From Actinomyces oricola (GTDB lineage Bacteria > Actinomycetota > Actinomycetes > Actinomycetales > Actinomycetaceae): DNA of 58,819 nt. Below are positions 51,306 to 58,819 of this stretch, piece by piece. The translations under genes and the position numbers were made by a program. Position 1 is the first letter of the stretch. The number at the start of each line of letters is the position of its first letter. Location of the stretch: NCBI RefSeq assembly GCF_004104015.1, contig NZ_RYFV01000021.1, forward strand, positions 1 to 58,819, in the 5' to 3' direction. Under the pieces are notes generated by a model that saw only the letters and a program-made list of their open reading frames with translations, did not search any database and was not told where the DNA came from.

Positions 51306-53063
51306 TCAGTAGTGGCTGACCACCGTAGTTCCGATCTCGGTCCAGTTGTAGAACCACAAGGCCTGGTCAACAGGCATATTGACACAGCCGTGAGAGCCGG
51401 AGTAGCCGAAGCTTGAGCGCCACGGAGCACCGTGAAGGGCGTAACCGGAGTACCAGTAGGTCACCCACGGCACGTCCTCAGAGACGTAGGGCGTGCCATC
51501 GGCGTTCTCGCCGCGCATCGTCTGCGACTCGTACTTGAGGTAAACGTGGTAGGTGCCGGTCACCGTGGGGGTTTCGGCAGCGCCGTCGACCATGAGGACC
51601 GGGCCGCGCACGACCGTGGCCCCCTCGTAGGCGGTGACGGTCTTGTTGGACAGGTCGACATCCACCCACTTCTCATTCGGCGCCGCCGGATAGGCCAGAT
51701 TCTCGGCACCATCAGCGATGGTCCGCTCCTCCCAGGTCGCCGGGGTCACGGTCATCTCGAAGGTGCCGGAGTAGGCGGTCCCGGAGTTGAGGGCGGAGGC
51801 AATGGCCTCGGCCACGGCGGTCGCATTGTTCACCGACTGACCGTCCTCGGCCTCGACCGGGGTGGCCACGACCTCGCCACGAGAGTTGACGTTGCGCTGA
51901 CCGGTGATCGGCTCGGTGTTGACCTCCGTGGCCTGCTCGTTGACCCAGGTGGCGACTTTCGTGGAGTCCACCGACAGAGTCGGCAGGTCCCGATCCTTGG
52001 CGGTCACCGTAATCCAGGAGGCCTTGGTCGGCGCATCCGCGGTGAAGCTCTCCTCGCCGTCGGCCGAGGTCACCGTGACGTCCTGGGCGACCCATTCATT
52101 GGCGGTGTCGGCGACCTTCTGGGCCTCCTCGTCGCTGACGGCCGGGTCCGCGGCCTGGAACTGCATGGTCACTGAGGTCGAGGTCAGGGTGCTGGCCGCC
52201 TGCTGGGCGGCGTCGCGAAGAATCGACGCATCCAAGCTGGTGCCGCTGGAGGCCGGTGTAATCTCGAAGGTCTCATTGTCGGCGCCGAGCACGACGGAGG
52301 CGTTCTTGGCCTTACTAATGTCATCGGGGATCAGAGAGATCGCGTAGTCCACGGAGGCGGCCTCGTTGTTAGAGGAAACCACGCTGATCTCCTGGCTGCC
52401 GAACAGGGCGCGGAAACGGTCCGTGACGCTCGCGCCACGGGCCATGGCCGCGTCCGCGGTCGCCTCGGCGTCCACGGTGGTGCCAATATCCGTCAGCGTG
52501 GCCGTGGCCTGCACGTCACCGGAGATTGCGACCGTGGCGTTAGACGCCTTGTCCTCGACGAGAGTGATGATCTGCTCACGGCTCATCCCTGACACATCAG
52601 TGCCGGCAATGCTCGTGCCCGGCACGGCCAGGTCCGAGTAATGGCTGGCGTAGGCGAAGCCGCCCACGCCCACGGCGCCGAACAGCACCAGAAGGGCGGC
52701 CGCGGTCCACAAGGGCCAACGACGACGGCGGGCGGGCCGGGGGGCGCCGCCATACGACGGGTTCGTCATGTCGGAGAAGGGGGCCCTCGCGGAGGTCGCG
52801 ATGGCCGCTTGCGCATCCCGGGAGAACTGGGGCGGAACAGTCATGGAGGAGGTGGGGGCGACACTGTCGGTCGCCGCGGCAGGAACGGAGCCGACCTCCT
52901 GAGTGGAAGTCGCGTCCAAATCTTGAGGCGCGACGGGCGCGGCCGCCGGGGCGTTGTCGAACTCCTCCGGGGTTGTCCCAGTGGGGAACTCTTCGCTGTG
53001 CATGGGGTCCTTGTCCCGGACGGTGCCATTGACTTGCCTGCCATGCACGGACTTGCTCGTCAT
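51306..53063 (-). CDS. L,D-transpeptidase (YkuD), membrane-anchored
   Basis: It forms 3-3 cross-links in peptidoglycan or attaches proteins to it, outside the membrane. The 585-residue protein has a long cytoplasmic N-terminus rich in Pro, Ala and Thr, basic ARRRRW, one TM segment (about 117-138), a large PG-binding-4-like repeat region rich in Thr/Ser, and a C-terminal YkuD domain. The catalytic motif is HGAPWRSSFGYSGSHGCVNM, Cys near 560. The ATG at 53063 has AGGACGGAG upstream; an alternative ATG is at 53003 with AAGGA. It is divergent from gatC. Confidence 0.93.
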   Translation of the reverse strand: MTSKSVHGRQVNGTVRDKDPMHSEEFPTGTTPEEFDNAPAAAPVAPQDLDATSTQEVGSVPAAATDSVAPTSSMTVPPQFSRDAQAAIATSARAPFSDMTNPSYGGAPRPARRRRWPLWTAAALLVLFGAVGVGGFAYASHYSDLAVPGTSIAGTDVSGMSREQIITLVEDKASNATVAISGDVQATATLTDIGTTVDAEATADAAMARGASVTDRFRALFGSQEISVVSSNNEAASVDYAISLIPDDISKAKNASVVLGADNETFEITPASSGTSLDASILRDAAQQAASTLTSTSVTMQFQAADPAVSDEEAQKVADTANEWVAQDVTVTSADGEESFTADAPTKASWITVTAKDRDLPTLSVDSTKVATWVNEQATEVNTEPITGQRNVNSRGEVVATPVEAEDGQSVNNATAVAEAIASALNSGTAYSGTFEMTVTPATWEERTIADGAENLAYPAAPNEKWVDVDLSNKTVTAYEGATVVRGPVLMVDGAAETPTVTGTYHVYLKYESQTMRGENADGTPYVSEDVPWVTYWYSGYALHGAPWRSSFGYSGSHGCVNMPVDQALWFYNWTEIGTTVVSHY

Positions 53064-53332
53064 GCGCTCCGTCCTAATTGCCAGATCCCGCTCCTACCGC
53101 GGAATCCTCATGGCCCCATGACACCGGTCGCCCGAACGAAAGTCAATGCCGCTCGCGCCCTCCGACCTGTGAGATCTTGCATGAGAGCCCGGGAATACCG
53201 CGGATTCGCTGGGTGTGGCCCGGTTGGCGCCGGGCAGCAGTGCCCAGGCTGTGGACAACAACGGGCGCGGGGGTTCTCCTCCGATGGTGCAGCGGGTGCC
53301 GGGCCGGTCGCGGCGCCGTCGTCCAAGGTGGC

Positions 53333-53338
53333 TACACT
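53333..53338 (+). promoter_or_regulatory. Likely -10 of leaderless gatCAB promoter
   Basis: TACACT stands seven bases before the gatC ATG at 53346, and there is no Shine-Dalgarno sequence in between. Transcription would start at or within one base of the ATG. No clear -35 is seen. The remainder of 53064-53345 contains no gene. Confidence 0.6.
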
Positions 53339-53345
53339 CGGCCCC

Positions 53346-53651
53346 ATGTCAGCCATCTCCAAGGATGAGGTCGCCCGCGTCGCGGCGCTCGCACGCGTGG
53401 CCCTGAGCCAGGAGGAGGTGACGCGCCTGGCCGGTGAGCTGGACGCCGTCGCCTCATCCTTCGCCCGGGTCGCCAGCGTGGTCACGCCCGATCTGCCCGC
53501 CACCTCCCACCCGGTCCCGCTCACCAACGTGCTGCGCGAGGATGTCCCCGGTCCGACGCTCGATGTCGCCGAACTCCTCGCCGGCGCCCCGAGGGCCGAG
53601 GATTCCATGTTCCTCGTGCCCCAGATCCTTGGAGAGGACTCCGCCTCATGA
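53346..53651 (+). CDS. gatC: Asp-tRNA(Asn)/Glu-tRNA(Gln) amidotransferase subunit C
   Basis: GatC stabilises the GatA-GatB complex that amidates mischarged tRNAs. The 101-residue protein reads [29 protein letters not shown], then [15 protein letters not shown] and the C-terminal [10 protein letters not shown], the usual GatC pattern (RVPxIL). It overlaps gatA by ATGA. First gene of gatCAB, with all three subunits encoded in order. Confidence 0.95.
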   Translation: MSAISKDEVARVAALARVALSQEEVTRLAGELDAVASSFARVASVVTPDLPATSHPVPLTNVLREDVPGPTLDVAELLAGAPRAEDSMFLVPQILGEDSAS

Positions 53652-55168
53652 GCGACCTGCCCCTCCTTCGGGCCACGGCCGCCGAGCAGGCCGCCGCCCT
53701 GGCCGCCGGGGAGATCTCCTCCCGTGAACTTACCGCCGCCCACCTGGAGCGCATTGGCGCCGTCGATGCCGCCGTGGGGGCCTTCCTGGACGTGGACGCC
53801 GCCAAGGCCCTGGCCGACGCCGATGCCGCTGATGCCGCCCGCCGCGCGGGCAAGGCCGGTCATGAACTGACCGGTGTGCCAGTGGCCGTCAAGGACCTCT
53901 TCGTCACCCGTGGGCAGGTCACCACGGCCGCCTCCAGGATCCTGGAGGGGTGGGTCCCGCCCTACGACGCTACCGCCGTCGCCAATCTGCGCGCCGCCCA
54001 CTTGCCCATTGTGGGCAAGACCAACCTCGACGAGTTCGCCATGGGGGGCTCCACGGAGCACTCCGCCTTCAAACGCACCGCCAATCCCTGGGACCTGGGC
54101 CGTATCCCCGGCGGTTCCTCCGGTGGCTCGGCAGCCGCGGTGAGCGCCTTTGAGGCCCCCCTGGCCCTGGGCACGGACACGGGCGGATCAATCCGCCAGC
54201 CCGCCGCGGTCACCGGCACCGTGGGGGTCAAGCCCACCTACGGGACGGTGTCCCGCTTCGGCGTGATCGCCATGGCCTCCTCCCTGGACACCCCCGGCCC
54301 CATGGCGCGCACCGTCCTGGATGCCGCACTGCTCCACGACGTCATTGCCGGCCACGACCCGCTGGACTCCACCAGCCTGCCCGACGCCCCCCGCAATATG
54401 GCCGGTGTCGTGCGGGCCGCCCGGGCGGGGCGGGACCTCACAGGCCTGCGCGTCGGGGTCGTTAAGGAACTTGACGGCGGTGAGGGCTATTACGATGGCG
54501 TCGTGGCCTCCTTCCACACGGCCCTGGAGCTGCTGGAGGCCGCCGGCGCGCAGCTGGAGACCGTCTCCCTGCCGCACCTGGAGTACGCGCTGGACGCCTA
54601 CTACCTGATCATGCCGGCGGAGGCGTCCTCGAACCTGGCCCGCTACGACGGTATGCGTTACGGCCTGCGAGTGGAGCCCTCGCACGGACCGGTGACAGCG
54701 GAGACCGTCATGGCGGCCACCCGTGGCGCGGGCTTCGGCGATGAGGTTAAGCGCCGCATTATCCTGGGCACGCACGTGCTGTCCGCCGGGTACTACGACG
54801 CCTATTACGGCAGCGCCCAGAAGGTGCGCACGCTGATCCAGCGGGACTTCGCCGCCGCCTGGGAGGACTTCGACGTACTGGTCTCGCCCACCGCCCCGGT
54901 GACGGCTTACCGCTTCGGGGAGAAGGACGACCCGTTGGCCATGTACAAGCTGGACGTCACCACCATCCCGGCCAACCTCGCCGGCGTGCCGGGCATGAGC
55001 CTGCCCTCGGGCCTGAGCGACGACGGGCTGCCCGTCGGCTTCCAGATCCTGGCACCGCAACGCGCCGACGACCGCCTCTACCGCGTCGGCGCGGTGCTGG
55101 AGGCGGCCCTGGAGGAGAGCTGGGGCGGGCACCTGCTCGCTCGGGCTCCTGAGTTGGAGGAGAAGTGA
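53648..55168 (+). CDS. gatA: Asp-tRNA(Asn)/Glu-tRNA(Gln) amidotransferase subunit A
   Basis: GatA is the amidase that releases ammonia from glutamine. The 506-residue protein has the Ser-cisSer-Lys triad: Lys in [14 protein letters not shown], cis-Ser in [14 protein letters not shown] and the nucleophile Ser in [13 protein letters not shown]-terminal substrate region motifs ([11 protein letters not shown]) are present. The start overlaps the gatC stop, and the stop overlaps the gatB start, so translation of the operon is coupled. Confidence 0.96.
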   Translation: MSDLPLLRATAAEQAAALAAGEISSRELTAAHLERIGAVDAAVGAFLDVDAAKALADADAADAARRAGKAGHELTGVPVAVKDLFVTRGQVTTAASRILEGWVPPYDATAVANLRAAHLPIVGKTNLDEFAMGGSTEHSAFKRTANPWDLGRIPGGSSGGSAAAVSAFEAPLALGTDTGGSIRQPAAVTGTVGVKPTYGTVSRFGVIAMASSLDTPGPMARTVLDAALLHDVIAGHDPLDSTSLPDAPRNMAGVVRAARAGRDLTGLRVGVVKELDGGEGYYDGVVASFHTALELLEAAGAQLETVSLPHLEYALDAYYLIMPAEASSNLARYDGMRYGLRVEPSHGPVTAETVMAATRGAGFGDEVKRRIILGTHVLSAGYYDAYYGSAQKVRTLIQRDFAAAWEDFDVLVSPTAPVTAYRFGEKDDPLAMYKLDVTTIPANLAGVPGMSLPSGLSDDGLPVGFQILAPQRADDRLYRVGAVLEAALEESWGGHLLARAPELEEK

Positions 55169-56664
55169 TGAGCGAGCAGCTGATGGACTTTCAGGAGGCC
55201 GTGCGCCGCTACGACCCGGTCCTGGGCCTGGAGGTGCATGTCGAGTTGGGCACCGCCACGAAGATGTTCGACGCAGCCCCCAACACCTTCGGCGCCCAGC
55301 CCAACACCATGGTGACCCCCACCTCGGTGGGCCTGCCCGGGGCTCTGCCGGTGGCCAACGCCAAGGGCGTGGAGTACGCCATCCGCATCGGCTTGGCCCT
55401 GGGCTGCAAGATCGCCGAGACCTGCCGCTTCGCGCGCAAGAACTACTTCTACCCGGACCTGTCCAAGGACTTCCAGACCTCCCAGTCCGACGAGCCCATT
55501 GCCTACGACGGCGCCCTGGAGGTCGAGCTGGAGGACGGCTCCTTCTTCACCGTCCCCATTGAGCGGGCCCACATGGAGGAGGACGCCGGGAAGAACACCC
55601 ATGTGGGCGGGGCCGACGGGCGTATTGAGGGCGCCGACTACTCCTTGGTGGACTACAACCGCGCCGGCGTTCCCCTGGTCGAGATCGTCACCCGGCCCAT
55701 TGAGGGCGCGGGCGAGCGGGCCCCGGAGGTGGCGGCGGCCTATGTGCGCACCCTGCGCGACATCTTCCGGGCCCTGGGGGTCTCCGAGGCGCGCATGGAG
55801 CGGGGCAATGTGCGCGCCGACGTCAACGTTTCCTTGCGCGAGAGTCCCAGCGCCCCCTTGGGAACCCGTACCGAGACCAAGAATGTCAACACCTTCCGCG
55901 GCATTGAGCAGGCGGTGCGCTACGAGATCCAGCGTCAGGCGGCGGTGCTGGCATCGGGTCGTGAGGTGCTTCAGGAGACCCGCCACGGTCAGGCCGACGG
56001 CACCACCCGCCCCGGGCGGGTGAAGTCCGACGCCGACGACTACCGCTACTTCCCCGAACCCGACCTGGTGCCGGTGGCCCCCAGCCGGGCGTGGGTCGAG
56101 GAGATTAGCGCCTCACTGCCCGAGATGCCGGCTGTTAAGCGCCGTCGCCTCAGGGCCGAGTGGTCGCTGTCCGATGTGGAGATGCGCGACGTGGTCAATG
56201 CTGGTGCCCTGGAGCTCATTGAGGCCACTGTGGCCGCCGGTTCCAGCGGCCAGGCCGCCCGCAAGTGGTGGATGGGGGAGCTGGCCCGTGCCGCCAAGGA
56301 GCAAGAGGTCTCTTTGGAGGAACTGGCGGTCACCCCTGTCCAGGTGGCCCAGCTCCAGGGGCTGGTCGACTCCGGGCGCCTGACGGACAAGCTGGCCCGT
56401 CAGGTTCTCCAAGGCGTGCTCGCCGGTGAGGGCGACCCTCAGGAGGTGGTCGCCGCCCGGGGGCTGGAGGTTGTCTCCGACGACTCCGCCCTCCTGGAGG
56501 CAGTTGATGAGGCCCTGGCCGCCAACCCGGATGTGGCTGACAAGATCCGGGGCGGCAAGGTTCAGGCCGCGGGCGCGATCGTCGGGGCAGTGATGAGGGC
56601 CACGCGAGGCCAGGCGGACGCTAAACGGGTGCGCGAACTGGTCATGAAGCGCGTTCAGGGCTGA
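55168..56664 (+). CDS. gatB: Asp-tRNA(Asn)/Glu-tRNA(Gln) amidotransferase subunit B
   Basis: GatB phosphorylates the tRNA-bound acid and binds the tRNA. The 498-residue protein has [20 protein letters not shown], the [16 protein letters not shown] motif, [14 protein letters not shown] and the [13 protein letters not shown] region, followed by a helical YqeY-like C-terminal tail. I took the ATG at 55168 (TGATG overlap with gatA); a GTG directly before it is in frame. A strong terminator closes the operon at 56685-56722. Confidence 0.96.
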   Translation: MSEQLMDFQEAVRRYDPVLGLEVHVELGTATKMFDAAPNTFGAQPNTMVTPTSVGLPGALPVANAKGVEYAIRIGLALGCKIAETCRFARKNYFYPDLSKDFQTSQSDEPIAYDGALEVELEDGSFFTVPIERAHMEEDAGKNTHVGGADGRIEGADYSLVDYNRAGVPLVEIVTRPIEGAGERAPEVAAAYVRTLRDIFRALGVSEARMERGNVRADVNVSLRESPSAPLGTRTETKNVNTFRGIEQAVRYEIQRQAAVLASGREVLQETRHGQADGTTRPGRVKSDADDYRYFPEPDLVPVAPSRAWVEEISASLPEMPAVKRRRLRAEWSLSDVEMRDVVNAGALELIEATVAAGSSGQAARKWWMGELARAAKEQEVSLEELAVTPVQVAQLQGLVDSGRLTDKLARQVLQGVLAGEGDPQEVVAARGLEVVSDDSALLEAVDEALAANPDVADKIRGGKVQAAGAIVGAVMRATRGQADAKRVRELVMKRVQG

Positions 56665-56684
56665 GAAGCCGCATTGCCGGACGG

Positions 56685-56722
56685 GATCGGCTTCTTCCCC
56701 GTTTCCGGGGAAGAAGCCGATC
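56685..56722 (+). terminator. Rho-independent terminator after gatB
   Basis: GATCGGCTTCTTCCCC and GGGGAAGAAGCCGATC form a perfect 16-bp stem around a six-base loop, 21 bases after the gatB stop. A short T-rich stretch (TCGCTTTG) follows. Confidence 0.88.
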
Positions 56723-56831
56723 TCGCTTTGTGGGCGTTCGACGTCGGTATCCGGGCGGTGGCGGGTTAGGGTCACACCGATACGGGCCGTCGCATTCAGT
56801 GCGCGCCCAGAACGCTCACGGAGGGAAGTTC

Positions 56832-58220
56832 ATGGCCCAGCCCAGCCCTAGCTACACCGTCGCCCTGCACCTGGAGGTGCCGGCCTCGCAGAAGGCCGTC
56901 GCCTCCCTCGTGGACACGGCGACCGCCACCGGTGCTGTCGTCAACGGTGTTGACGTCGCCGAGGCTGACGGTGACCACCTTATTGTTGATCTGACAGCGG
57001 ACACCCGCGACTCGGTGCACCGCGGCGAGCTTGTCGCGGCCCTGCGTGCGCTGGACGGCGTGGTCGTCCGGAACGTCGGCGACTCGACCTTCATGGCCCA
57101 TGTGGGCGGCAAGATTGAGATCGCCGCCCGCTACCCCATCCACAACCGCCGTGACCTGGCCCGGGTCTACACCCCCGGCGTGGCCCGGGTGTGCAAGGCG
57201 ATCCACGACCACCCGGAGCGCGCGCGCCTTCTGACCATTAAGAAGAACACGGTGGCCGTGGTCACCGACGGCACCGCCGTCCTGGGGCTGGGGGACATCG
57301 GCCCGGCGGCCGCAATGCCCGTCATGGAGGGCAAGGCGGTGCTGTTCAAGCAGTTCGGCGGCGTCGACGCCTGGCCGGTGGCCTTGGACACCAAGGACCC
57401 CGAGGAGATCATCGCGATCTGCAAGGCCATTGCCCCGGCGTACGGCGGTATTAACCTGGAGGACATTGCCGCGCCCAAGTGCTTCGACATTGAGGCCCGG
57501 CTGCGCGAAGAACTCGACATCCCCGTCTTCCACGACGATCAGCACGGCACCGCCATCGTTACCCTGGCCGCCCTCATTAACGCCCTGAGGATCGTGGGCA
57601 AGCGGATCGAGGACGTGCGGATTGTCCTGTCGGGCGTGGGCGCCGCCGGCTCGGCCATTGCCAAGCTCCTCATGGCCCACGGCGCCACCGACATTGTGGG
57701 CTACGGCCGCACCGGGGCGCTCTCGGCGGAGGACACCGAGGGCATGAACGAGCACCGTAAGTGGCTGGCCGAGAACACCAACCCGCGTCGGGTCACCGGT
57801 ACTCTCAAGGACGGGCTGGTGGGAGCGGACGTGCTCATCGGAGTGTCTTCGGGCAACCTGCTGCAACCGGAGGACCTGAAGGCCATGGCCCCGAACGCCA
57901 TCGTCTTCGCCATGGCCAACCCGGTCCCCGAGGTCGACCCCATTGCCGCCGGTGACTACGCCGCCGTCGTGGCCACCGGCCGCTCGGACTTCCCCAACCA
58001 GATCAACAATGTCCTGGCCTTCCCGGGACTCTTCCGCGGTCTGCTGGACACCGGCATCACCAATATCTCCACCGAACTGCTGCGCGCCGCAGCGACCGGC
58101 ATCGCCTCAGTGATCTCCGAGGAGGAGCTCAGCCCCGTCTACATCATCCCCGGCGCTTTCGACACCCGTGTGTCCAAGGCCGTTGCCGGGGCTGTTCGCC
58201 GTTTTGCCGACGACGCCTGA
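56832..58220 (+). CDS. NAD(P)-dependent malic enzyme with N-terminal ACT domain
   Basis: It oxidatively decarboxylates malate to pyruvate. The 462-residue protein has an N-terminal ACT-like regulatory domain (1 to about 80), then the malic N-terminal fold (AARYPIHNRRDLARVYTPGV and GLGDIGPAAAMPVMEGKAVL). Metal-binding FHDDQHGTAIV, the dinucleotide loop LSGVGAAGSAIAKLL and FAMANPVPEVDP follow. No C-terminal phosphotransacetylase domain is present. The ATG at 56832 follows GGAGGGA; the frame is open upstream but unconserved. A hairpin follows at 58223-58250. Confidence 0.94.
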   Translation: MAQPSPSYTVALHLEVPASQKAVASLVDTATATGAVVNGVDVAEADGDHLIVDLTADTRDSVHRGELVAALRALDGVVVRNVGDSTFMAHVGGKIEIAARYPIHNRRDLARVYTPGVARVCKAIHDHPERARLLTIKKNTVAVVTDGTAVLGLGDIGPAAAMPVMEGKAVLFKQFGGVDAWPVALDTKDPEEIIAICKAIAPAYGGINLEDIAAPKCFDIEARLREELDIPVFHDDQHGTAIVTLAALINALRIVGKRIEDVRIVLSGVGAAGSAIAKLLMAHGATDIVGYGRTGALSAEDTEGMNEHRKWLAENTNPRRVTGTLKDGLVGADVLIGVSSGNLLQPEDLKAMAPNAIVFAMANPVPEVDPIAAGDYAAVVATGRSDFPNQINNVLAFPGLFRGLLDTGITNISTELLRAAATGIASVISEEELSPVYIIPGAFDTRVSKAVAGAVRRFADDA

Positions 58221-58222
58221 GG

Positions 58223-58250
58223 CTGCGGCCGCAGTAGGCCGCGGCCGCAG
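58223..58250 (+). terminator. Hairpin after the malic enzyme gene
   Basis: CTGCGGCCGC and GCGGCCGCAG form a perfect 10-bp stem around an eight-base loop, three bases after the stop codon. No T-run follows. Confidence 0.6.
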
Positions 58251-58470
58251 TTGCCCCTGGCTGCCCCCGGCCGTTGGTCAATGGGGGCCGACAGCGGGTT
58301 GATGGCTAAGCGCATGAGATTCATTCGGCCGGGTTGCGTGTCCCGTCAGGGGCGCGGAACCCGGCCGAACGCGGACGGGACGCCCGCGGGAAGGCGCGCG
58401 CCGTGGGCCAGTGGCGGGCCAGTGCGGAGCCACCGTGGAGCCGGTGTGCCGAGCGTCATTCGCCCTGAAA

Positions 58471-58501
58471 TTGACGCCGCTCCCGGGGCGCCCCGTAGAG
58501 T
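58471..58501 (+). promoter_or_regulatory. Candidate rRNA-operon promoter P1
   Basis: TTGACG (58471-58476) and TAGAGT (58496-58501) are separated by 19 bases. It lies about 130 bases upstream of the better P2 match. Tandem promoters are usual for actinobacterial rrn operons. The spacer is slightly long. Confidence 0.55.
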
Positions 58502-58604
58502 AGTGGCCGTTGCGCCGGCCGCCCCCGCAGGGCGAGGGCCGGCACGGCGAACAGGAGAACTCAACAGCCGGATCCGAATGAGGCGGAGGTCACTGACCTC
58601 TGGT

Positions 58605-58634
58605 TTGACAGTGTGGTCCGGGTGCTTTTAGAGT
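58605..58634 (+). promoter_or_regulatory. rRNA-operon promoter P2
   Basis: A perfect TTGACA (58605-58610), an 18-base spacer and TAGAGT (58629-58634). It is the best promoter match in the window and directly precedes the rRNA leader motif. Confidence 0.85.
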
Positions 58635-58819
58635 TATCTCCGCTGCCTGCGAGGGCGGGGTGCCATCCTTCAGGGAGGCGCAATAATCTCGCTGGGTGTG
58701 TTGTTTGAGATCTCGATAGTGTGTCATGTTTTTTGTGCCTTTTTGTTGGGTTTGTGGTGCTGGGTTTTTGGCTGTGGTCCTGGGGTTGTTGTTCTGGGGT
58801 TGTGGTTGGGGGTCTGGTG
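58635..58819 (+). other. Leader of a ribosomal RNA operon (16S gene beyond window)
   Basis: TTGTTTGAGATCTCGATAGT (58703-58722, continuing GTG) is the actinobacterial rrn leader/spacer motif, usually TTGTTTGAGAACTCAATAGT, thought to act in antitermination and processing. It is followed by a T- and G-rich stretch with much lower GC than anything else here (TGTTTTTTGTGCC, then repeated GGGTT/TGTGG). The mature 16S start is not reached at base 58819, so no rRNA gene is claimed. No coding gene is seen in 58251-58470. Confidence 0.8.

Noticed and set aside
58819-58819. 16S rRNA gene start
   Set aside because: The conserved 16S 5' sequence is not reached before the window ends; only the leader is annotated.

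Overview
The window is a gene-dense, very GC-rich stretch of a chromosome that looks like an Actinomyces-type actinobacterium (Actinomycetaceae). The grounds are a paired clpP1-clpP2-clpX locus, a gatCAB operon behind what looks like a leaderless promoter, a T-box-controlled ileS of the long type, putative DtxR/IdeR-type iron boxes, -10 elements of the TAnnnT type, and the overall codon and GC style. This is inferred from gene content and motifs; no search was run.

Layout. 1-460: remnants of two insertion sequences (IS3-type tail, IS630-type head) beside mnmA. 461-5915: mnmA (-), an alpha/beta hydrolase (+), cysK-cysE (-) behind a cysteine-rich leader peptide, and a YigZ-family gene (-). 6198-8218: rpmF, tRNA-Gly, tRNA-Pro and trigger factor. 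8316-11340: a TetR regulator with its own operator, followed by a three-gene ABC exporter. 11543-15105 (-): an operon of methyltransferase-like protein, ABC ATPase, lipoprotein, permease and cupin, with a DtxR-like box upstream. 15387-18594: clpP1, clpP2, clpX, chorismate mutase. 18726-25564 (-): two paralogous long-chain acyl-CoA ligases and valS.

25656-35436 is the most unusual part. A 16/19 match to the iron box precedes seven tightly spaced genes: an MptD-family ECF S component, an ECF T component, a two-domain ECF ATPase, an internal promoter overlapping a Fur-like box, a second (YkoE-like) S component, an 823-residue single-chain ATPase-ATPase-T fusion, and two ABC half-transporters of the IrtAB/YbtPQ type. 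It is best read as a metal-responsive uptake island for haem, siderophore or a related iron ligand; the cargo is not proven by sequence.

35547-46271: proC, an Lrp-type regulator and ornithine cyclodeaminase (proline supply), a GH13 amylase, an SDR, a PadR regulator plus HAAS-type membrane protein with a clear operator, and the T-box-ileS unit. 46451-58220: a TfoX-N domain protein, folC with a long acidic N-terminal extension, a lipoprotein, an orphan dhaL, ndk, an L,D-transpeptidase, gatC-gatA-gatB and a malic enzyme. 58471-58819: two promoter-like sites and the leader of a ribosomal RNA operon whose 16S gene lies beyond the window edge.
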